A stretch of DNA of 20,741 nt, from contig JADDPV010000187.1 in the NCBI GenBank assembly GCA_016781705.1, forward strand, positions 1 to 20,741, read 5' to 3'. Below the pieces are notes generated by a model. It ran no database searches. It had not been told where the DNA came from and worked only from the letters and a program-made list of their open reading frames with translations. Source of the DNA: Rubrobacter sp. GTDB lineage: Bacteria > Actinomycetota > Rubrobacteria > Rubrobacterales > Rubrobacteraceae. The position numbers and the translations under genes were made by a program. Shown here piece after piece: positions 15,383 through 20,741 of the stretch (its first letter is position 1; the number at the start of each line of letters is the position of its first letter).

Positions 15383-16930
15383 ATGCGTCGAGTACAGATC
15401 TTCGACACGACCCTGAGGGACGGCGAGCAGTCGCCTGGCATCTCGCTCTCCGTAGAAGAAAAGGTAGAGATAGCCCACCAGCTCGCGCGTCTGAAGGTGG
15501 ACGTCATCGAGGCCGGGTTCCCGATCACCTCGGAGGGTGACTTCGAGTCGGTTTCCCGCATCGCCTCGGAGGTGCGCGGCCCTACGGTCGCCGGGCTCGC
15601 GCGCATCGAGACGCCGGACATCGAGCGGGCGTGGGAGGCGGTGAAGTGGTCGAAGAGACCGCGAATCCACACGTTCGTCGGCACGAGTGATTTGCACATC
15701 GAGCACCAGATGCGCTCGACTCGAGAGGAGATCCTGGAGCGGGCAGGCGAAGCGGTACGCTTGGCCAAAAGCCTCTGCGAGAATGTCGAGTTCTCCCCGA
15801 TGGACGCGACGCGCACCGACATCGGCTACCTCGCCGAGGTGGTCGCCGCCGCGGTCGAGGCCGGCGCCGACGTCGTCAACATCGCCGACACGGTCGGCTA
15901 CACGATCCCGATAGAGTTCGCGGCGTTCTTGCGGGAGCTGCGCGACCGCGTGCCCGGCCTGAAGGAGCGCGTGCTCTCGGTGCACTGCCACGACGACCTG
16001 GGGCTCGCGGTGGCTAACTCGCTGGCGGGCGTCGAGGTCGGGGCCGGGCAGATCGAGGTCGCGGTCAACGGCATCGGGGAGCGGGCCGGGAACGCCTCCC
16101 TCGAAGAGGTCGTGATGGCCTTGAAGACGCGCGGCGACCACTACGGCGTCGATATTGGCGTCGAGACGCGCCAGCTCGCCAACGCGTCGCGCATGATCTC
16201 GAACATCACCGGCTACGAGGTGCCGCCGAACAAGGCGGTCGTGGGCAGGAACGCCTTCCTGCACGAGTCCGGGATACACCAGGACGGCGTGTTGAAGGAT
16301 CGGCGCACGTTCGAGATCATGACGAAAGAGGACATCGGCCTGGAGGGCACGAACATCTTCCTCGGCAAGCACTCGGGCCGCCACGCCCTCAAGGACGCCC
16401 TCGAAGAGCTCGGCTACACGCTCGAAGGCGAGGTCCTGAAGCGGGCGTTCGTGCGCTTCAAGGAGATAGCGGACCACAAGAAGACGGTGACGGCCGCCGA
16501 CCTGGAGGCGATAGCCGCGGACGAGGTGGGCTCGTTCGAGGGCAAGTTCGTCCTGGATTCGTTCCGGGTGGTGGCGGCGACGGGGCGGCAGAGCCGGGCG
16601 GCGGTGGCGATCTCGCACCAGGACCACGGCACGTTCGAGGCGGAGGCCGAGGGCGAGGGTCCGGTGGACGCCGTGTTCCAGGCCATCGACGCCGCGACGA
16701 ACATCAAGGGGCGCCTGACGGACTTCCGCATAGACGCCGTGACGGGCGGCAAGGACGCCCTCGGGGAGGTGCGGGTCTCGGTGGAGTTCGAGGGCGCGGA
16801 GTACGCCGGGCGCGGCCTGAGCCAAGACGTGGTCGAGGCGGCGGCCCGCGCCTACGTGCGCGCGGTGAACGGCTACACGGCCGGCAAGGCCGGGGCCACG
16901 CGGGTAACCTCGAAAGCGGTGACGCCGTAG
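15383..16930 (+). CDS. leuA: 2-Isopropylmalate synthase
   Basis: Condenses acetyl-CoA with 2-ketoisovalerate in the first committed leucine step. It is 515 residues, the bacterial LeuA1 form. FDTTLRDGEQSPG holds the catalytic Arg12 and metal ligand Asp13; HCHDDLGLAVAN holds His201 and His203, and GERAGNASLEE holds Asn237. GIHQDGVLKDRRTFEIM and GKHSGRHALKDAL belong to the linker subdomains. The C-terminal ~140 residues form the leucine-sensing LeuA dimer domain, so feedback inhibition by leucine is expected. The start is ATG with AGGAGGG ten bases upstream. It opens the second block behind its own structured leader. Confidence 0.96.
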   Translation: MRRVQIFDTTLRDGEQSPGISLSVEEKVEIAHQLARLKVDVIEAGFPITSEGDFESVSRIASEVRGPTVAGLARIETPDIERAWEAVKWSKRPRIHTFVGTSDLHIEHQMRSTREEILERAGEAVRLAKSLCENVEFSPMDATRTDIGYLAEVVAAAVEAGADVVNIADTVGYTIPIEFAAFLRELRDRVPGLKERVLSVHCHDDLGLAVANSLAGVEVGAGQIEVAVNGIGERAGNASLEEVVMALKTRGDHYGVDIGVETRQLANASRMISNITGYEVPPNKAVVGRNAFLHESGIHQDGVLKDRRTFEIMTKEDIGLEGTNIFLGKHSGRHALKDALEELGYTLEGEVLKRAFVRFKEIADHKKTVTAADLEAIAADEVGSFEGKFVLDSFRVVAATGRQSRAAVAISHQDHGTFEAEAEGEGPVDAVFQAIDAATNIKGRLTDFRIDAVTGGKDALGEVRVSVEFEGAEYAGRGLSQDVVEAAARAYVRAVNGYTAGKAGATRVTSKAVTP

Positions 16931-16938
16931 CAGGGCCG

Positions 16939-17679
16939 GTGCGGGAGGTCGCCACACTGCTACCGGCCTACGAACGCCTCGGAGGAGCGGTCCCGGTCCT
17001 GCACGCGCCAGGCGCGGCAGTCCAGGCGGAAGGGCTGCGCACCTCCCTGGAGTCGGGCGTCGAGTTCCTTTCGGAGATGCTGGCCGAAGAGCCGCCGGAG
17101 CTCATGGTGCTGTTGGTAGCGGACGAGGACTGGGATGAGGCGCCGCGCGAGGGCGAGCGTCCGTACCCGCCGGGCCTCCCCTACTTCACGCGGGCCTCGG
17201 ACCCACCCGCGCTGGTCCTGCCGCGGAGGCTCTCCCCCGCGATACGGCCCCGCACGGAGGCGACGCTCCCCCTCGCCATCTGGCACGAGCTGGCGCACGC
17301 GTTCCTGCTCAAGAGGGAGATGGTCCGAACGCCGGCGTGGCTGCGCGAGCTCGTGCCGCAGGCGCTCTCGGTGGCGGTCGCGAAGAGGGCAGGGCTGCCG
17401 ATGGAGGAGCACCTCTCGGAGGCGGACCGGGAGCCCGGCTTCACGGTGCGGTCGCTCCGCGGACACGCCGACGCCGGGACGCAGATGGCGTTCCAGAACC
17501 TCTTGCTCCTGCTCGGCGCGGCGGCGCTGGACGAGTTCGGGGAAGGGTTCCTCCGCCGTCTCGTCCGGGCGCTCTGGGAGGAGACTGACATCGTAAACGA
17601 GGAGCGGGCCGAGGAGTTGCTCGCGGACGCTCTGGGTCCCGGAGGGCGCGAGTGGCTCGCCTCGAGGCCGGGGTTCTAG
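16939..17679 (+). CDS. Putative zinc metallopeptidase-like protein inside the leu operon
   Basis: A 246-residue protein that I cannot place in a named family. IWHELAHAFLL contains a zinc-binding HExxH (His116, Glu117, His120), and 17 residues later TPAWLREL offers Glu137 as the third ligand, the spacing and context of gluzincin-type peptidases. No signal peptide or membrane helix is evident, so it is probably cytosolic. The remainder is Leu/Ala/Glu-rich and helical. The GTG start lies eight bases after the leuA stop, with only a weak ribosome site. The stop falls inside the ribosome site of leuB, so it is co-transcribed and possibly coupled. No link to leucine synthesis is known to me; peptide turnover or a non-catalytic zinc role are both open. 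Confidence 0.65.
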   Translation: MREVATLLPAYERLGGAVPVLHAPGAAVQAEGLRTSLESGVEFLSEMLAEEPPELMVLLVADEDWDEAPREGERPYPPGLPYFTRASDPPALVLPRRLSPAIRPRTEATLPLAIWHELAHAFLLKREMVRTPAWLRELVPQALSVAVAKRAGLPMEEHLSEADREPGFTVRSLRGHADAGTQMAFQNLLLLLGAAALDEFGEGFLRRLVRALWEETDIVNEERAEELLADALGPGGREWLASRPGF

Positions 17680-17687
17680 GAGGTACT

Positions 17688-18755
17688 TTGCGCGACTCTT
17701 TCGACATACTACTCTTGCCCGGCGACGGAATCGGCCCGGAGGTCGTAAACGCGGCCCGGGCGGTGATGGACGTAGCCGCCGAACATTTCGGCGTGACACT
17801 CCGCTACGAGGAGCGCAAAATAGGTGGGGCTGCCATCCGCGAGGAGGGCGAGCCCGTCTCGGACGAGACGCTGGAGGCCGCGAAAAACTCCGACGCGGTG
17901 CTGCTGGGCGCGGTCGGCCACCCGGACTTCGACCGGGGACCGGCGCGGCCGGAGGCGGGGCTGCTAAAGCTCAGGAAGCACCTGGGGGCGTTCGCCAACT
18001 TACGCCCCGTCGCGGCGATACCGGCGCTGGTCTCGGCTTCGCCGCTCAAGGAAGAGATCGTAAAGGGCGTGGACATCCTCATCATCCGTGAACTTACGGG
18101 CGGCGCTTACTTCGGGGAGAAGGAGGAGGGCGAGGAGCGGGCGAGCGACCTCTCCCTGTACACGCGCGAGGAGGTCGAGCGGGTCGCCAGGGTCGCCTTC
18201 GAGGCGGCGGAGGGTCGGTCGGGGCGGGTCACGTCGGTGGACAAGGCGAACGTGATGGCGACGGGTCGGCTGTGGCGCAAGGTGGTCGAGGACGTGGCGG
18301 GCGAGTACCCGAACGTCGCCTTGGACCACGTGCTGGTGGACGCGGCGGCGATGCATCTGGTTCGAAACCCGGGGCGCTTCGACGTGATGCTCACGGAGAA
18401 CCTCTTCGGGGACATCCTCTCCGACGAGGCGGCGATGCTGCCGGGCTCGATGGGGATGCTCCCGAGCGCCTCCCTGGGGCTGCCGGGAACACCGGGCATC
18501 TTCGAGCCGGTACACGGCAGCGCGCCGGACATAGCGGGGCAAGGCGTGGCGAACCCCTACGCGACGATCCTCTCGGCGGCGATGATGTTCCGGCACTCGC
18601 TGGGGCGGCCGGACGTGGCGGGGGCGGTGGCGCGGGGCGTCTCGGTGGCTTTGGAGGCGGGCTTCAGGACGCCGGACCTGGGCGGAAAGCAGGGCACGGA
18701 ACAGGTAACGGAGGCCGTGTGCCGCTGGGCGACGGCCGGAGAAGGGGTGACATGA
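17688..18755 (+). CDS. leuB: 3-Isopropylmalate dehydrogenase
   Basis: Oxidatively decarboxylates 3-isopropylmalate with NAD+ and Mg2+. It is 355 residues from a TTG start. The N-terminus ILLLPGDGIGPEVV is canonical, followed by GLLKLRKHLGAFANLRPV (substrate arginines), ELTGGAYFGEKE, DKANVM and the metal-site segment LTENLFGDILSDEAAMLPGS. GSAPDIAGQGVANPYATIL binds NAD. A longer version from GTG 17652 adds 12 residues, but AGGAGGT at 17678-17684 and the family's usual N-terminus favour TTG 17688, despite only three bases of spacing. The stop overlaps cimA (ATGA). LeuB-type enzymes can also use erythro-3-methylmalate, which fits the CimA neighbour. Confidence 0.93.
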   Translation: MRDSFDILLLPGDGIGPEVVNAARAVMDVAAEHFGVTLRYEERKIGGAAIREEGEPVSDETLEAAKNSDAVLLGAVGHPDFDRGPARPEAGLLKLRKHLGAFANLRPVAAIPALVSASPLKEEIVKGVDILIIRELTGGAYFGEKEEGEERASDLSLYTREEVERVARVAFEAAEGRSGRVTSVDKANVMATGRLWRKVVEDVAGEYPNVALDHVLVDAAAMHLVRNPGRFDVMLTENLFGDILSDEAAMLPGSMGMLPSASLGLPGTPGIFEPVHGSAPDIAGQGVANPYATILSAAMMFRHSLGRPDVAGAVARGVSVALEAGFRTPDLGGKQGTEQVTEAVCRWATAGEGVT

Positions 18756-20308
18756 GCATCAGGTTGTTCGATACGACGTTGCGGGACGGGACCCAGCGCG
18801 AAGGCGTTAGCTTGACGACGGAGGACAAGATCCGGATAGCCCGAGAGCTGGACTCTTTGGGCCTCCACTACATAGAAGCGGGCTTCCCCGCCTCGAACCC
18901 AAAGGATCTAGCCTTCTTCGAGTCTTTCGACGCATCCGAGCTAGAGAACTCGAAGCTCGTCGCCTTCACCCGGGCGAGGCGGCCGAACGGTAAGGCCGAA
19001 GACGACCCGGCCGTGACGCTCCTGCCGCGCCTCTCGGCCCCCGTCGCGTGCATCGTCGCCAAAAGCTGGCGGCTGCACGTCGAGAAGGTGCTCAGGACCA
19101 CGCCCGAGGAGAACGTCGAGTCGGTGCGGGACACGGTGGCTTACCTCGCGGCAGCGGGCAAAGAGGTCATCTTCGACGCCGAGCACTACTTCGACGGCTT
19201 CCGGGACGACCCGGATCACGCCCTGGCCGTACTGCGCGCCGCCGCCGAAGCCGGAGCGACGACGCTCGTCCTGTGCGACACCAACGGCGGCACGCTCCCG
19301 ACGGAGCTCAAGGCTATCGTCAGCCGCACCGTCAGGGAGTTCCCCGGCGTGGAGGTTGGTATCCACACCCACAACGACGGGGGCTGCGGTGTCGCCAACG
19401 CGCTCGTGGCGGTCGAAGCCGGGGCGACGCACGTGCAGGGGACGGTGAACGGTGTGGGCGAGCGGTGCGGCAACTGCGACCTGGTGACCACCATCGCCAA
19501 CTTGCAGCTCAAGATGGGTTTGAAGGTGATGGACGATGAGAGGCTCGGGAAGCTCACCGAGGCGTCCAACTACGTCTCGGAGCTGATGAACCTGACGCCG
19601 GACTCGCACCGGCCGTATGTGGGCCGCAGCGCGTTCGCGCACAAGGGTGGGCTGCACGTGGACGGCATCTCGAAGGACCCGAGGACCTACGAGCACGTCC
19701 CGCCCGAGGCGGTCGGCAACGTCCGGCGCACGCCGGTCGGGGAGCTGTCGGGCAAGAACTCCATCAGGGCAAAGGCCGGGGAGCTGGGCCTGGACGCCGG
19801 GGACGTCACGGAGATCCTGGAGGCCATAAAGCGGCGCGAGTACGAGGGCTACCACTACGAGGCGGCGGACGCGTCGCTCGCGCTCTTGATCGGGCGGACC
19901 ACCGGTGAGGACCGACCACTCTTCGAGCTGGAGACGTTCCGCATAATCTCCGAGAAGAGGGCCGGCGGCGAGACGACGACGGAGGCGACGATAAAGCTCT
20001 CCATTAAGGGCCAGCGGGTCATCTCAACCGCCGAGGGCAACGGCCCGGTCAACGCCCTGGACAAAGCGTTGCGTCAGGCCATCGGGCCGCACTACCCGGA
20101 GCTGAGCGAGATACACCTCTCCAACTACAAGGTGCGCATCCTGGACGAGCACCGGGCGACGGCCGCGACGACGCGCGTCCTCATAGACTCGTCGGACGGC
20201 AAGCGGATGTGGGGTGCGGTCGGGGTGTCGGAGAACATCATCGAGGCGTCGTGGCAGGCCTTGGTGGACGGCCTAGAGTACGGGATATACGGGACGGCGA
20301 GAGGGTAG
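18752..20308 (+). CDS. cimA: (R)-Citramalate synthase
   Basis: Condenses acetyl-CoA with pyruvate to citramalate, opening the threonine-independent route to 2-oxobutyrate and isoleucine. It is 518 residues, in the HMGL-like/LeuA superfamily. FDTTLRDGTQREGVSLT gives Arg11 and Asp12. HTHNDGGCGVANALVAV gives His205 and His207, and GERCGNCDL gives Asn241. FVSHKGGLH-like FAHKGGLHVDGI and the C-terminal regulatory domain follow. GTQREGVSL, the SWRLHVEKVL segment and the GERCGN motif separate CimA from LeuA and homocitrate synthase. The ATG overlaps the leuB stop by four bases with AAGGGG just upstream. It ends the operon, and no clear intrinsic terminator is visible in the next 100 bases. Confidence 0.9.
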   Translation: MSIRLFDTTLRDGTQREGVSLTTEDKIRIARELDSLGLHYIEAGFPASNPKDLAFFESFDASELENSKLVAFTRARRPNGKAEDDPAVTLLPRLSAPVACIVAKSWRLHVEKVLRTTPEENVESVRDTVAYLAAAGKEVIFDAEHYFDGFRDDPDHALAVLRAAAEAGATTLVLCDTNGGTLPTELKAIVSRTVREFPGVEVGIHTHNDGGCGVANALVAVEAGATHVQGTVNGVGERCGNCDLVTTIANLQLKMGLKVMDDERLGKLTEASNYVSELMNLTPDSHRPYVGRSAFAHKGGLHVDGISKDPRTYEHVPPEAVGNVRRTPVGELSGKNSIRAKAGELGLDAGDVTEILEAIKRREYEGYHYEAADASLALLIGRTTGEDRPLFELETFRIISEKRAGGETTTEATIKLSIKGQRVISTAEGNGPVNALDKALRQAIGPHYPELSEIHLSNYKVRILDEHRATAATTRVLIDSSDGKRMWGAVGVSENIIEASWQALVDGLEYGIYGTARG

Positions 20309-20610
20309 GGTACGCGACCGCCGCCGAGTACAAGGCGCTGTTGAAGGCGTTGGCTGGACAGCACCCAAGACCATTGTCGCCGGGACAGGCAGTGCTCCTT
20401 CACCACATCCAATTACCGCATGCCCGCAAGCAGATGGCGATGTCCAGGTTCGACGAGGGGCGCAGTCTCCTCGTCGTTGGCCTCGACGCCAAGTAACAGG
20501 GCTTCGGACAGATGGGGCTGATCTAGGACTTCACAGCCTGGGCTAAACTTCTGCGATCGAACCGCGCGGCTCGTTGCCCGCCACTTCGAACGACGACCGC
20601 AAGCGAGCGG
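20309..20610. other. Stretch after cimA without a recognisable gene
   Basis: No frame here has both a good ribosome site and a protein-like sequence. A plus-strand frame running from inside the end of cimA to 20496 includes AEYKALLKALAGQHPRPLSP, but I cannot place it in a family. No hairpin with a T run was found, so the end of the leu operon transcript is undefined. Confidence 0.4.
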
Positions 20611-20727
20611 CATCCGCAGATCGTCGCCTCACGGTTGAAGAACCCGGAGCGCTTTACCAGAGGCATGCCTTTGAGCGGGAAAGACGATCCTCTAACAGCG
20701 GTTTGCTTAAGTAGCGGCCCTGCGTGA
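20611..20727 (+). pseudogene. Possible C-terminal tail of an IS3-type transposase
   Basis: The frame reads HPQIVASRLKNPERFTRGMP, then a linker with DDPLTAVCLSS, and ends at TGA 20725-20727. From memory this resembles the tail that follows the DDE core in some IS3-family transposases (a pattern like NPERFVRGxPKPP...LPTAVWINPP). A TAG at 20524 interrupts the frame upstream and no integrase core or inverted repeats are seen in the window. If correct, it is a short insertion-sequence relic. The match rests on about 30 residues. Confidence 0.28.
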
Positions 20728-20741
20728 GAATGCTCTCCATG

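Noticed and set aside
15260..16957. 565-residue leftward frame antisense to leuA
   Set aside because: Shadow frame with the same biased composition, opposite a fully recognised LeuA.
17652..17687. GTG start of leuB at 17652
   Set aside because: It adds 12 residues not found in LeuB, lies before the AGGAGGT, and overlaps the metallopeptidase gene more deeply than needed.

Overview
The window reads as a piece of a high-GC actinobacterial chromosome. The protein style (Thermus-like threonine synthase, class I ketol-acid reductoisomerase, SCO4848-like small membrane protein), GTG and TTG starts, ATGA/GTGA gene overlaps and strong AGGAGGT-type ribosome sites suggest a Rubrobacter-like lineage. 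This assignment is inference, because no rRNA or other marker lies in the window.

Layout: (1) 1-3900 holds the 3' part of mutL, a leftward four-helix membrane protein (TTG start), a 54-residue leftward membrane protein, and a rightward gamma-glutamyltransferase. (2) 3900-7200 is gene-poor and decayed. It has a frameshifted membrane-protein gene, one intact leftward RnfC/PduS-like flavoprotein without Fe-S cysteines, a two-helix membrane protein, and the wreck of a polysaccharide-type nucleotide-sugar dehydratase. (3) 7160-9400 holds thrC-thrB behind a hairpin that buries the thrC ribosome site, followed by a convergent, truncated ribbon-helix-helix antitoxin. (4) 9600-10560 is a broken aldo/keto reductase. 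(5) 10690-20308 is a branched-chain amino-acid locus in one direction: promoter, ~300-nt leader, ilvB-ilvN-ilvC-ilvE, a second leader, then leuA, an HExxH metallopeptidase-like gene, leuB and cimA. (6) The last ~430 bases hold no intact gene, only a possible transposase tail.

How the genes work together: IlvB/IlvN, IlvC and IlvE supply acetolactate synthase, reductoisomerase and aminotransferase. LeuA and LeuB supply the leucine branch. CimA makes citramalate, and LeuB can act in that route too, giving 2-oxobutyrate for isoleucine without threonine. ThrB and ThrC make threonine from homoserine. ilvD, leuC, leuD and ilvA are not in the window.

The most interesting signal is in non-coding DNA. 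The leaders of ilvB and leuA share two short motifs, CTACGACTAA and CCTAA(C/A)ACCGAA, in the same order and flanking GC-rich hairpins, with mutually exclusive pairings possible in both. This looks like a common cis-regulatory RNA (riboswitch or attenuator) for branched-chain amino-acid synthesis that I cannot match to a class I know. Pairings were found by eye; no folding or database search was possible.
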